Source: an uncultured Bacilli bacterium (GTDB lineage Bacteria > Bacillota_I > Bacilli_A > RF39 > UBA660). Taken from it: a stretch of 37,780 nt of DNA. Below are positions 1-7,597 of this stretch, piece after piece. The position numbers and the translations under genes are program-made. A model generated the notes under the pieces. That model did no database searches and was not told the origin of the DNA. It worked only from the letters and a program-made list of their open reading frames with translations. Each line of letters opens with the position of its first letter. Positions within the stretch are counted from its first letter, which is position 1. The stretch is from the NCBI GenBank assembly GCA_947627975.1, contig CANQYB010000010.1:1-37780 (forward strand). Reading direction: 5' to 3'.

Positions 1-2
1 CA

Positions 3-509
3 TTAATATTAGAAATAGTTGAAATAGTTACTAAAAATTATGTTAAAAATTATAATTATAAAATAGATTATTCAGATATATATGATTATATATTAGATAT
101 ATTAATAAATAGATGTGGACATTTATTTATTAATACAACTACCAAAAAAGATTTAAGAAAAGTATTATATATTTATTTAACAAAATATATTTATAATATA
201 ATGAAAAAAAATAATGTAGATTATGAAAAGATAAATAATAATAAAGAATATAGTTATAAAGATAATTATGAAGAAACTTATGAAAATGAATTTATAGAAA
301 ATTATTATTTTTTAACAGAAGAAGAAAGATATATATTAAAACAAATATCAGAAAATATAGAATTAGGAAAAGATTATATAAATAAAATAAAAGAAGAATT
401 TAATTTAAAAGAAGAAGAAATTCAAGAAAAAATTAAAATAATTAGAGAAAAGATAATAAAAAGTAATTATTTAAACGGAATAGGTAAGAATAAATATTTA
501 AAAAAATAA
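3..509 (+). CDS. 3' part of a hypothetical protein, 5' end outside window
   Basis: The ORF track starts this at an internal ATG (201), but the same frame is open back to base 3 with no stop, so at least 168 residues are coded and the real start lies upstream of the window. The product is Lys, Glu, Asn and Tyr rich. Its last 60 residues form a predicted helix-rich segment (LTEEERYILKQI, then a KIKEEFNLKEEEIQEKI stretch) that loosely recalls a C-terminal helix-turn-helix as in sigma region 4. That resemblance is weak and I do not assign a function. It ends about 65 bases before the kinase-like gene, and a consensus-like promoter sits in the gap, so the two genes are probably separate transcription units. 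Confidence 0.55.
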   Translation, partial: LILEIVEIVTKNYVKNYNYKIDYSDIYDYILDILINRCGHLFINTTTKKDLRKVLYIYLTKYIYNIMKKNNVDYEKINNNKEYSYKDNYEETYENEFIENYYFLTEEERYILKQISENIELGKDYINKIKEEFNLKEEEIQEKIKIIREKIIKSNYLNGIGKNKYLKK

Positions 510-525
510 TAAAATGATTAAATAT

Positions 526-554
526 TTGATATTTATATTGATAATATTTATAAT
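526..554 (+). promoter_or_regulatory. Sigma-70/A-type promoter for the kinase-like gene
   Basis: TTGATA (526-531), a 17-base spacer, then TATAAT (549-554). The predicted start of transcription near 561 leaves a very short leader carrying the GAGGT Shine-Dalgarno before the ATG at 574. Confidence 0.6.
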
Positions 555-573
555 ATTTTAATGAGGTATTTAT

Positions 574-1305
574 ATGTTAGAAACTAGAAACAAAAGTATA
601 ATAATTAATGATAAAAAATTTAATAAAAAAAATTTCCTTGGTGGAAATTTTGAAGGAAAAGTTTATTATTATAATTTAAATAATAAAAAATATGCTATAA
701 AAACCTACTTAAAAAGTTATTTAGAATATTATGGTATTAATGAATTAGAAAATTTAAATTTTAAACTGAAAAAAATAAAAACTAAATTCATTTTAATGCC
801 ACAATTTTTATTATATGATTCATTTACTAAAAAATTTAATTCAATTGCGACTATTTATTATAAAAACTATTATAATGATGACTTGTTTTATGATTTGAAA
901 ATTAAAGATTTTATAAATATATTATTTAAATTAACTAATGATTTTGATATTATAAGTCAAGAAAAATTAATTAGTGGTGATTTAAGTATTGATAATATAC
1001 TATTTAATAATAATAATATTTATATTTGTGATACAGGATGTTTTCATTTCAGTAATATAAATTCGATAAAAATTATAAATAGACAAGATTTATATTCGTT
1101 AATTATTGATATCATAGTTGATAAAATAAATAATTTTAGTGGATTTAATAATAAAATTAATTTTTATGATGTATTATATAATAGTTATAACTATTTTTGT
1201 GAACTTGAAAAATGTAAAGATTGTTTTTTAGATTTTATGGAATATGAAACTAAAAATTATGATACTTTTCGAGATTATGTAAAACATAAAATTAAATATC
1301 TTTAA
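574..1305 (+). CDS. Protein kinase-fold protein, substrate unknown
   Basis: This 243-aa protein carries the landmarks of the protein-kinase-like superfamily in order: a glycine-rich loop (GGNFEGKVY, about 23-31), the ATP-anchoring Lys in YAIK (K43), a catalytic loop SGDLSIDN (D136 as base, N141 as metal ligand) and a metal-binding DTG (D153) in place of DFG. The usual His of HRD is Ser, giving an SGD form related to the HGD seen in aminoglycoside phosphotransferase and RIO-like enzymes. The C-lobe is short. There is no membrane segment or signal peptide, so it should be cytoplasmic. Start chosen at 574 because GAGGT lies 7 bases upstream. Motif assignment is by eye; whether it phosphorylates protein or a small molecule cannot be told. 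Followed by yidD 43 bases later. Confidence 0.65.
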   Translation: MLETRNKSIIINDKKFNKKNFLGGNFEGKVYYYNLNNKKYAIKTYLKSYLEYYGINELENLNFKLKKIKTKFILMPQFLLYDSFTKKFNSIATIYYKNYYNDDLFYDLKIKDFINILFKLTNDFDIISQEKLISGDLSIDNILFNNNNIYICDTGCFHFSNINSIKIINRQDLYSLIIDIIVDKINNFSGFNNKINFYDVLYNSYNYFCELEKCKDCFLDFMEYETKNYDTFRDYVKHKIKYL

Positions 1306-1348
1306 ATATTTATTTAATTATGATAAAATATAAAGTAAGGTGAATGTG

Positions 1349-1570
1349 ATGAAATATTTTTTAATTGGTTTAATAAAACTTTATCAATATATGCCGATAT
1401 TGTCACATTCTAATTGTAGATTTTTTCCTACATGTTCTGACTATACAATTGAGGCTATAAAAATACATGGAGCATTTAAGGGAATAATTTTAGGAATAAA
1501 AAGGATTATAAAGTGTAATCCTTTTGGTAATTTTGGATATGATCCAGTACCAATTAAGGAGGATAAATGA
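1349..1570 (+). CDS. yidD: YidD membrane-insertion efficiency factor
   Basis: Small cytoplasmic, membrane-associated protein of the YidD (DUF37) family, known to assist YidC/SecYEG insertion of membrane proteins. The family core is clear: an N-terminal amphipathic hydrophobic helix, the Cys pair context NCRFFPTCSDY, the AIKIHGAFKG helix and the terminal CNPFGNFGYDPVP. At 73 aa it is near full family length. The ORF track begins at GTG 1340, but AAGGTG at 1337-1342 is a Shine-Dalgarno placed six bases before ATG 1349, so I use that ATG. Its TGA stop overlaps the ATG of the next gene (ATGA), showing translational coupling. Elsewhere yidD usually sits by rpmH-rnpA-yidC; here it is not in that cluster. 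Confidence 0.92.
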   Translation: MKYFLIGLIKLYQYMPILSHSNCRFFPTCSDYTIEAIKIHGAFKGIILGIKRIIKCNPFGNFGYDPVPIKEDK

Positions 1571-2436
1571 AAAAAATAAAAAATTTAGGATTAATTTTAA
1601 TTTTAATATTAATGACTACTGGTTGTTTTAAAAGAGATGATTTAGAAAATATAAATATTTATACCACTGTTTATCCAATTGAATATTTAATAAATCAAAT
1701 ATATGGTGATTATTCTGAAGTTTATAGTATATATCCTAATGGAATAGATACTAATAAATATAACTTAACTAATAAGCAAATACGGGATTATTCTAAATCA
1801 GAAATGTTTGTTTATAATGGATTAACTAAAGAAAAAAAAATTGCTGCAAAATTTATTAATAATAATAAAAATATTAAAATAATTGATGTAACTCAAGGTT
1901 TAGAATATACCAATAACGTGGAAGAATTATGGGTTTCACCAGCTAATTATCTAATGATGGCACAAAATATAAAAAATAATCTTTTAGAGTATATTTCCAA
2001 TAAATATATCAAAGAAGAAATAAATACGAATTATAAAAATTTAAAGGTTAATATATCTAAAATAGATGCAGAATTAAAAATTGTTGCAGAAAATTCAAAT
2101 AATAAGACAATAATTATTAGTAATAAAATGTATAAATTTTTGGAAAAATATGGATTTGAAGTTATTTGTTTAGATGAAAATGATAGTGATTTTAGTAATT
2201 TAATTGTAAAAAAAGCCCAAAATTTACTACAAACTAAAAAAAATAATTATATATTTACAAAGAGTGGAGAATCTATTAATAATACTGTTAGTAATATAGT
2301 TAAAAATACAAAATCAACTTTGATTGAACTTAAAAGTGGTACTAATTTAAGTGAAGATGAACGCAGGGAAAATATTGATTATTTAACTATTATGAATGAA
2401 AATTTAGAGTCTATAAAAAAAGAAATGTATGAATAA
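1567..2436 (+). CDS. TroA/ZnuA-like lipoprotein lacking metal-ligand histidines
   Basis: A 289-aa lipoprotein: hydrophobic signal with lipobox MTTGC (Cys20), then the fold pattern of zinc/manganese ABC-transporter binding proteins (cluster A-I), with TTVYPIEYLINQI, a PNGID.NKYNLT segment, ELWVSP and a late S..MYKFLEKYGFEVI helix-strand. The positions that carry metal-binding His in ZnuA/TroA appear as N63 (normally in PHxYE), E120 (normally DPHxWLSP) and N186 (normally SHxAFxYL). The whole protein contains no His at all. It is therefore either a divergent binding protein for another ligand or a surface protein derived from one. No permease or ATPase gene is adjacent. It is translationally coupled to yidD and is followed by a hairpin terminator. 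Confidence 0.7.
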   Translation: MKKIKNLGLILILILMTTGCFKRDDLENINIYTTVYPIEYLINQIYGDYSEVYSIYPNGIDTNKYNLTNKQIRDYSKSEMFVYNGLTKEKKIAAKFINNNKNIKIIDVTQGLEYTNNVEELWVSPANYLMMAQNIKNNLLEYISNKYIKEEINTNYKNLKVNISKIDAELKIVAENSNNKTIIISNKMYKFLEKYGFEVICLDENDSDFSNLIVKKAQNLLQTKKNNYIFTKSGESINNTVSNIVKNTKSTLIELKSGTNLSEDERRENIDYLTIMNENLESIKKEMYE

Positions 2437-2438
2437 TA

Positions 2439-2488
2439 AAGCTTGTAATTTTAATATTATTATAGTAAAATTATATTGAAGCTTTTTA
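2439..2488 (+). terminator. Hairpin terminator after the TroA-like gene
   Basis: Arms AAGCTT and TAATTTTA pair with TAAAATTA and AAGCTT across an A/T-rich loop, followed by a run of T. It separates the lipoprotein gene from the tRNA. Confidence 0.6.
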
Positions 2489-2489
2489 T

Positions 2490-2580
2490 GGAGCAGTACT
2501 CAAGTGGCTGAAGAGGCGCCCCTGCTAAGGGTGTAGGTCGGGCAACTGGCGCGGAGGTTCAAATCCTCTCTGCTCCGCCA
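2490..2580 (+). tRNA. tRNA-Ser(GCU)
   Basis: A 91-base class II tRNA. The acceptor GGAGCAG pairs with CTGCTCC, followed by a discriminator G and an encoded CCA. The anticodon arm CCCCT-GCT-AAGGG gives anticodon GCU, reading AGC and AGU. A long variable arm (GTGTAGGTCGGGCAACTGGCGC) is typical of tRNA-Ser. The T arm GGAGG-TTCAAAT-CCTCT is intact. It is the only GC-rich stretch in this part of the window. Confidence 0.96.
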
Positions 2581-2593
2581 TATTAAAATATAT

Positions 2594-2624
2594 CTTGGCC
2601 TATAATTATAGACAAGTTTTTTTT
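2594..2624 (+). terminator. Terminator after tRNA-Ser
   Basis: CTTG...CTATA/TATAG...CAAG hairpin with a small internal mismatch, followed by eight T. Confidence 0.7.
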
Positions 2625-2703
2625 ATTTAAAATTAAAAAAATATGAAATATAAGTTTTTTACATTTTTATATGCAATAAAATTTGAATGGAGTAATGAAT
2701 TTT

Positions 2704-2964
2704 ATGTTAGGTAATATATTATTATTTATTGTGTCTTTTTGTACTTTTATATCTTATTTCCCTCAAATCGTTAAATTAATAAAATCAAAAAAATCACGCA
2801 ATTTAAGTATTCAATCATGGTTTTTATTTGTTGTAAGTTCCTTTTCATATACATTATATGCAATTTTAGTAAGTAAGGATGGTATGTTAATATTTGAAAC
2901 TAGTTTAGAATTATTATTTTGTTTGATGACATTAATTTTAACTATTATCTATAAAAATAATTAA
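2704..2964 (+). CDS. PQ-loop (SemiSWEET-like) small membrane protein
   Basis: A short three-helix membrane protein. The first helix leads to FISYFPQIVKLIKSKKSRNL, the PQ-loop signature (Pro-Gln at a helix kink, followed by a basic loop and a conserved S.Q.W helix). Single-PQ proteins of about 85-95 aa are SemiSWEET-type, working as homodimers; characterised members move sugars, but substrates vary. The start is uncertain. The ORF track uses TTG 2683; in-frame ATGs at 2695 and 2704 follow a GGAG at 2689-2692, and only 2704 has workable spacing (11 bases), giving about 86 aa. No partner gene is adjacent. The next gene downstream is the decayed rnc copy. Confidence 0.7.
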   Translation: MLGNILLFIVSFCTFISYFPQIVKLIKSKKSRNLSIQSWFLFVVSSFSYTLYAILVSKDGMLIFETSLELLFCLMTLILTIIYKNN

Positions 2965-2987
2965 ATATATTAGCTAATTAAATTAAA

Positions 2988-3464
2988 ATTATTTTGATAT
3001 AATTTTTTTATTTTTTAAAATTTTTAAATCATGTTATAATTTATATAGTTTAAAATACTGATTTAAAAAAACTTGATATTGCTCTTACTCATAGCTCGTA
3101 TGCAAATGAACATAATACTGAAAGTTATGAAAGATTAAAATTTTTAGGTGATGCCATATTAGAAGCGATAATTAGTGATTATTTTTTTACCAAATATAAT
3201 TATTCAGGAGGTAAAATGTCAAAATTAAGAGCTAGCTATGTGTGTGAATAAGCTTTAAGTTACTATTCAAAAAATTTGGAATTTATTTCTTATATAAAAA
3301 TTGGAAATGACAAAAGTAAATAACACTATAGCAGCTGATGTTTTTGAAAGTATTCTTGCAGTTATTTATCTTTCAAATGAATATAATGTATCAAAAAAGT
3401 ATATTTACGATATAATTATTCCGTTTATTGAAGATGAGAGGACTTTTTTTTAGAGATAATATAC
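2988..3464 (+). repeat. Direct repeat copy A (decayed rnc promoter and gene)
   Basis: This stretch matches 6857-7384 nearly base for base, starting in the promoter region (ATTATTTTGATAT versus ATTATTTAGATAT) and running to the end of the RNase III catalytic domain. It has about 36 bases deleted around the start codon and scattered substitutions. Homology fades after about 3464. Bases 3465-3689 hold no gene I can support. Confidence 0.88.
3068..3464 (+). pseudogene. rnc: Truncated, decayed copy of rnc (RNase III)
   Basis: Reads as the intact rnc product from [22 protein letters not shown] onward, but the first ~16 codons including the start and Shine-Dalgarno are deleted. A CAA codon has become TAA (GTGTGAATAAGC), several bases are lost at the GNGISKVN region causing a frame change, and the double-stranded-RNA-binding domain is missing. 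The mutations hit all codon positions, as expected of a gene no longer under selection. The intact functional copy lies 3.9 kb downstream next to smc. Confidence 0.88.
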
Positions 3465-3689
3465 ATTTCAATTAAAAAAAGATTAAAAAGATAATGAAAA
3501 AATTTGAAATAAAAAATTCAATAAAACATGCTAATTGCAGATAGAAGAATGATGAATGCAACAAGAATATACAATATGATATAATTTAGGAAAATAAATT
3601 TAAAATATAAATTTTTTAATTGATATATTTTATTTTATGATAATAATTGACATATATATTAAAAGAATTTTTTAAGCTAAATTTATTAA

Positions 3690-3718
3690 TTTACTAATTA
3701 TACAATAAATGTTATAAT
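3690..3718 (+). promoter_or_regulatory. Promoter for the glycosyltransferase gene
   Basis: TTTACT (3690-3695), 17-base spacer, TATAAT (3713-3718). Predicted transcription start is only about 17 bases before the TTG start codon. Confidence 0.5.
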
Positions 3719-3741
3719 CATTATTAATGAGGTGCTTTAAT

Positions 3742-4665
3742 TTGAAAAAGGATAAAATTGCTATATTGATTCCATGTTATAATGAATCAAAAACTATTCA
3801 AAAAGTTATAAAGGATTTTAAAAAAGTATTACCTCATTCAAAAATATATGTTTATGATAATAATTCGACTGATAAGACAGATGAACTTGCAAAAAAACAA
3901 GGTGCTATTGTTAGATATGAGTATAAGCAAGGTAAAGGTAATGTTATTAAGACAATGCTCAGAGAAATTGATGCTAAATGTTATTTAATAGTAGATGGAG
4001 ATGATACATATCCTGCTGATGTTGCAAAAGAAATGTGTGATTGCATTTTAAGTAAAAAAGCTGATATGGTAATAGGTGATAGACTATCTTCAACATATTT
4101 TAAACAAAATAATAGAAAATTCCATAATTTTGGAAATAAATTTGTTAGATTTTTAATAAACAAAATTTTTAAAAGTGATATAAAAGATATAATGACAGGC
4201 TATAGAGCAATAAGTTATCGATTTGCAAAAGGATTTCCTATTATGTCTAAAGAATATGAGATAGAAACAGAAATGACTATTCATGCAGTTGAAAAAAATT
4301 ATAAAATTATAGAAATACCCGTAATGTATAGAAATAGGATAGATGGTTCAATTTCAAAATTAAGAACATTTTGTGATGGATATAAAATTTTAAAAATTAT
4401 AGTTCAACTATTTAAAGAATATAAACCTTCATTGTTTTTTAATATATTTGCTACTTTAATATTAATAATGTCCATAATATTTTTAATTCCTATTTTTATA
4501 GAATATTATAATACAGGCTTGGTTCCAAAATTTCCAACACTTATTGTATCGACAATGTTATTAATAATGTCACTTTTATTATATGTTACAGGAATTATTT
4601 TGCAAACAATAGTTAATAAAAACAAACGAATATATGAATTAATTATGAATCAAATGCGTAAATAA
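3742..4665 (+). CDS. GT2-family glycosyltransferase with C-terminal membrane anchor
   Basis: The N-terminal ~215 residues are a GT-A family 2 domain of the dolichyl/polyprenyl-phosphate sugar synthase type: ILIPCYNES strand-helix, nucleotide-binding YVYDNNSTDKT, the DxD metal site in VDGDDTYP (about 85-87), GDR and the MTGYRAISYRF and EIETEMTIHAVE helices. Two hydrophobic helices follow near 240-300, as in enzymes that charge a lipid carrier with one sugar at the inner face of the membrane. Start: the track uses ATG 3727, but GAGGTG at 3730-3735 precedes TTG 3742 by six bases, so I choose TTG (307 aa). It is followed 22 bases later by a polytopic membrane protein; the pair plausibly supplies and uses a lipid-linked sugar. 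Both lie between the two rnc copies. Confidence 0.85.
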   Translation: MKKDKIAILIPCYNESKTIQKVIKDFKKVLPHSKIYVYDNNSTDKTDELAKKQGAIVRYEYKQGKGNVIKTMLREIDAKCYLIVDGDDTYPADVAKEMCDCILSKKADMVIGDRLSSTYFKQNNRKFHNFGNKFVRFLINKIFKSDIKDIMTGYRAISYRFAKGFPIMSKEYEIETEMTIHAVEKNYKIIEIPVMYRNRIDGSISKLRTFCDGYKILKIIVQLFKEYKPSLFFNIFATLILIMSIIFLIPIFIEYYNTGLVPKFPTLIVSTMLLIMSLLLYVTGIILQTIVNKNKRIYELIMNQMRK

Positions 4666-4687
4666 AATAATATTTTTGGTGGTAAGT

Positions 4688-6382
4688 ATGAAATTAAAAA
4701 AATTTTTTATTAGTATATTTTTTTCAATATTAGTCTTTTTAATAATATTTAAAGTATCAAATCAGAATATTATTCATACAATTATATTTTCTGTTTTTTC
4801 GTTTATACTAAATTATAACTCATTTGCCATTTATAGTAGTAAAAAAGATAAATTTTTTTATATTTTATTTTCATTTATTTTTTCATTTTTTCAAGTTATA
4901 GGTTATAATTGTTTTAATTATGAAGTTAGTAATATAGGAAATATTAAAACTTGGGTATTAATACTAATTTTGACTATTAGCCTTTATAATGTTATAAAAG
5001 TTATATTTAATTTTAATGTTAGAAAATTAAAAGATTTTAAATTATCGATTAATTTTTTTAATAATAAACATTTATTTTTAATAGTGTTTTTATTGATATT
5101 TATTTCTTGGTTACCTGTAATTATTAAATTTTATCCTGGAAATTACTCATATGATGTTGAATATCAATTAATGATGTATACTAATAAAGTAACATTTTCA
5201 CAATTTCACCCGGTTATTCACACATTAATACTAGGGATTTTTATCATAAATTTTGATAATTTGTTTTTTTATAGTTTGTTTCAATCTGTTTTAATGGCAT
5301 TAATTTTTTCCAAAACAATAGTTTATTTAAATAAAAAAAATTTTTCCAAAACTTTGAATTTAATATTTTTACTTATTTATATGTTTTTACCAACTCATGT
5401 TATAATGGCAATAACTACAACAAAGGATGTTCTATTTTCAGGAATATTTATGTTAGCTATTATGAAATTTATTGATATAGTAGAAAGTTATGGGTTGTCT
5501 TTAAAATCTAAAAAAAATTTAATTTTTATTATAATTATATTATTTTTATTATTGATTTTTAGAAATAATATGTATTATGCATTAGTTGTAAGTATACCTT
5601 TTATGATTTTAATTTTTAGAAATAGTTTAAAAAAAATTTTTATAATATTTCTTGCTTCTTTAACATTATTTTTTTCATATAATTTAATTTTGACTAATGT
5701 ATTTAATGTTGAACCACAATTGGAATCAGAAAGTCTAAGTATTGTTATGCAGTCTTTTGCAAGAGTTTATAAGTATGAACATTTAAACAATGAAGAAAAA
5801 GAGAGAATAGAAAATTTGTTTTTACCTAAAACATTAGAAAAATATAATTCAAGAATATCAGATCCTATAAAAATAAACTTTAATAATAGTATATTAAAAC
5901 AAGATTTAATTGGATATGTGAAACTTTATTTAAAATATATGTTTAAATATCCTATAACAATATTGGATTCATGGTTTAATATGTTTTATAGTTATTTTTA
6001 TAACTATGATGTTTTGCCACAAGGATGGCAAAAAAAATATATTGAGGTGAATTGCATTAATAATTTTGAAAAAAGTCAAAATTGTTCTGAAAATAGAGTT
6101 TATGTAACATACAAAAATTTATTAGATAAAGCAAAATACCAAGAAATACCAATTTTAAGAATATTAATGAATAGTTCAACATATATTTATATTTTAATAA
6201 TCTTAATATTTAATATAATTAGAAAGAAAAAATATGAGTTGTTATTTCCTATCATTCCACTTTTTATGTATTTCTTAACTGACTTGCTTGCCCCTGTTGC
6301 GTTAATGAGGTATGTATATCCAATTTTAGTAAGTTTTTCACTTATAATTTATTTATTTGGAAAATCGAATGATTCAAATTAA
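4688..6382 (+). CDS. Polytopic membrane protein, DUF6020/GT-C-like
   Basis: About 564 aa with roughly 12 hydrophobic helices. Recognisable blocks are YPGNYSYDVEYQLMMY with a conserved acidic residue after the early helices, QFHPVIHTLILG, TTTKDVLFSGIFMLA and a C-terminal APVALMRYVYPILVSF. These fit the DUF6020 group, whose topology resembles GT-C glycosyltransferases using lipid-phosphate sugars; that activity is not shown for the group as far as I know. A larger extracellular loop near 345-450 contains two Cys. Start ATG 4688 is preferred over TTG 4676 because GGTGG lies five bases upstream. It is probably co-transcribed with the GT2 gene and partners it in surface glycosylation (inference). 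Confidence 0.68.
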   Translation: MKLKKFFISIFFSILVFLIIFKVSNQNIIHTIIFSVFSFILNYNSFAIYSSKKDKFFYILFSFIFSFFQVIGYNCFNYEVSNIGNIKTWVLILILTISLYNVIKVIFNFNVRKLKDFKLSINFFNNKHLFLIVFLLIFISWLPVIIKFYPGNYSYDVEYQLMMYTNKVTFSQFHPVIHTLILGIFIINFDNLFFYSLFQSVLMALIFSKTIVYLNKKNFSKTLNLIFLLIYMFLPTHVIMAITTTKDVLFSGIFMLAIMKFIDIVESYGLSLKSKKNLIFIIIILFLLLIFRNNMYYALVVSIPFMILIFRNSLKKIFIIFLASLTLFFSYNLILTNVFNVEPQLESESLSIVMQSFARVYKYEHLNNEEKERIENLFLPKTLEKYNSRISDPIKINFNNSILKQDLIGYVKLYLKYMFKYPITILDSWFNMFYSYFYNYDVLPQGWQKKYIEVNCINNFEKSQNCSENRVYVTYKNLLDKAKYQEIPILRILMNSSTYIYILIILIFNIIRKKKYELLFPIIPLFMYFLTDLLAPVALMRYVYPILVSFSLIIYLFGKSNDSN

Positions 6383-6402
6383 ATTTTGTATATTTGTAAA
6401 TG

Positions 6403-6841
6403 ATGTGAAACATATTAATTTGTCACTTTGCCTAGTTGTTTAGTAGTATCATATTGATTTAGAAATATTTTTAATCTTAATTTATACCATAATTTGCAGA
6501 GAGTAATACGAGGATTTCTTCTAATATAATTTTAAATCTATTTCAGTTCTAAATTAGTGTAGACATTAGGATGAGGAGTAAGAGGGCGGTATGATTTATC
6601 AATTAAAGAATCTTTAATACCATCATGTTCCATCTAAATAAAGAAGATTTGGAAATATGATAAACTTTCTACAAACATATGCCGCTTTATTTTCATTTCT
6701 ATATGCTTTTACAGAATAAAATTTAGTGTTTAAGTTATGTGGTAATGCTTTGTGATATAATATACATATAATTTATTTACTTTTGTAATTTTTTTCGTTA
6801 ATTCAATTATACGACTTTTTTTATATAAAAATGTTTCACAT
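6403..6841 (-). mobile_element. Internally deleted IS relic with both terminal inverted repeats
   Basis: Bounded by ATGTGAAACAT (6403-6413) and its complement ATGTTTCACAT (6831-6841). The inward sequence from the 6841 end matches the IS end at 37689-37780: both have TATATAAAAAAAG, then TCGTATAATTGA.TTAAC. Inside, the minus strand holds a broken piece of transposase. At about 439 bp it is far shorter than a working element, so the catalytic part has been deleted. No clear target-site duplication is visible. Confidence 0.78.
6460..6640 (-). pseudogene. Fragment of a DDE-type transposase
   Basis: On the minus strand one frame reads DKSYRPLTPHPNVYTNLELK, stop, then NYIRRNPRITLCKLWYKLR. This is the N-terminal helix-turn-helix region typical of transposases whose integrase-core domain follows. 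Two in-frame stops (TAG, TAA) and loss of the integrase core make it non-functional. Family placement (IS3/IS481-like) is only a guess. Confidence 0.65.
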
Positions 6842-6856
6842 TAATTGTAACTACAA

Positions 6857-7384
6857 ATTATTTAGATATAATATATTTTTTTTATTTTGTAAAATTTTTA
6901 AATCATGTTATAATTTATATAGTTAAGGATGATAAATATGATAGAATTGCTTCAAAAATTTAACATTAATAATATTGATTCAGAAAAACTTGATATTGCT
7001 CTTACTCATAGCTCGTATGCAAATGAACATAATACTGAAAGTTATGAAAGATTAGAATTTTTAGGCGATGCCATATTAGAAGCGATAATTAGTGATTATT
7101 TTTTTACCAAATATAATTATTCAGAAGGTAAAATGTCAAAATTAAGAGCAAGCTATGTGTGTGAACAAGCTTTAAGTTACTATTCAAAAAATTTGGGATT
7201 TATTTCTTATATAAAAATTGGAAATGGTATTAGTAAAGTAAATAATACTATAGCAGCCGATGTTTTTGAAAGTATTCTTGCAGTTATTTATCTTTCAAAT
7301 GGATATAATGTATCAAAAAAATATATTTATGATACAATTATTCCATTTATTGAAGATGAAAAGATTTTTTTTGGAGATTATAAA
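6857..7384 (+). repeat. Direct repeat copy B (functional rnc promoter and 5' gene)
   Basis: Partner of 2988-3464. It covers the rnc promoter, start and catalytic domain. The two copies enclose the accessory glycosyltransferase, membrane protein and IS relic. Confidence 0.88.
6887..6914 (+). promoter_or_regulatory. Promoter of rnc-smc
   Basis: TTGTAA (6887-6892), 16-base spacer, TATAAT (6909-6914) with an extended TGT before the -10. In the decayed upstream copy the -10 is intact but the -35 reads TTTTAA. Confidence 0.55.
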
Positions 7385-7588
7385 TCTATTTTACAAGAAT
7401 TAGTACAAACAGATAAAAAATCATTAGAATATGTATTAATTAAAGAATCAGGTCCAGCTCATGATAAAAATTTTATTGTTGAAGTAAAAGTAGATGGATT
7501 GATTTTTGGTAAAGGATATGGAAAATCAAAAAAAGAAGCAGAACAAAATGCTGCATATGAAGCAATAAAAAAGCAAGCAAAAAAATAG
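6938..7588 (+). CDS. rnc: Ribonuclease III
   Basis: Cleaves double-stranded RNA in rRNA precursor processing and mRNA turnover. 216 aa: the RIII domain (about 1-140) shows the signature [12 protein letters not shown] with metal ligands E40 and D44 and the second acidic pair D108/E111 in [12 protein letters not shown]. The dsRNA-binding domain (about 148-213) has [19 protein letters not shown] and the [16 protein letters not shown] helix. Start ATG 6938 is chosen over ATG 6929 because AAGGAT, seven bases upstream, is the Shine-Dalgarno. smc begins ten bases after the stop, the common Firmicute rnc-smc order. A decayed copy lies upstream at 3068. Confidence 0.96.
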   Translation: MIELLQKFNINNIDSEKLDIALTHSSYANEHNTESYERLEFLGDAILEAIISDYFFTKYNYSEGKMSKLRASYVCEQALSYYSKNLGFISYIKIGNGISKVNNTIAADVFESILAVIYLSNGYNVSKKYIYDTIIPFIEDEKIFFGDYKSILQELVQTDKKSLEYVLIKESGPAHDKNFIVEVKVDGLIFGKGYGKSKKEAEQNAAYEAIKKQAKK

Positions 7589-7597
7589 GTGATATTT

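Noticed and set aside
1340-1570. Possible UGA-as-Trp code, given the Mollicutes-like gene content
   Set aside because: yidD ends at TGA exactly overlapping the next start, and Trp is written TGG throughout; no conserved protein needs TGA read-through.
3465-3689. Possible further gene between the rnc pseudogene and the glycosyltransferase
   Set aside because: All frames are short and lack ribosome sites; a TTGACA at 3648 has no matching -10.
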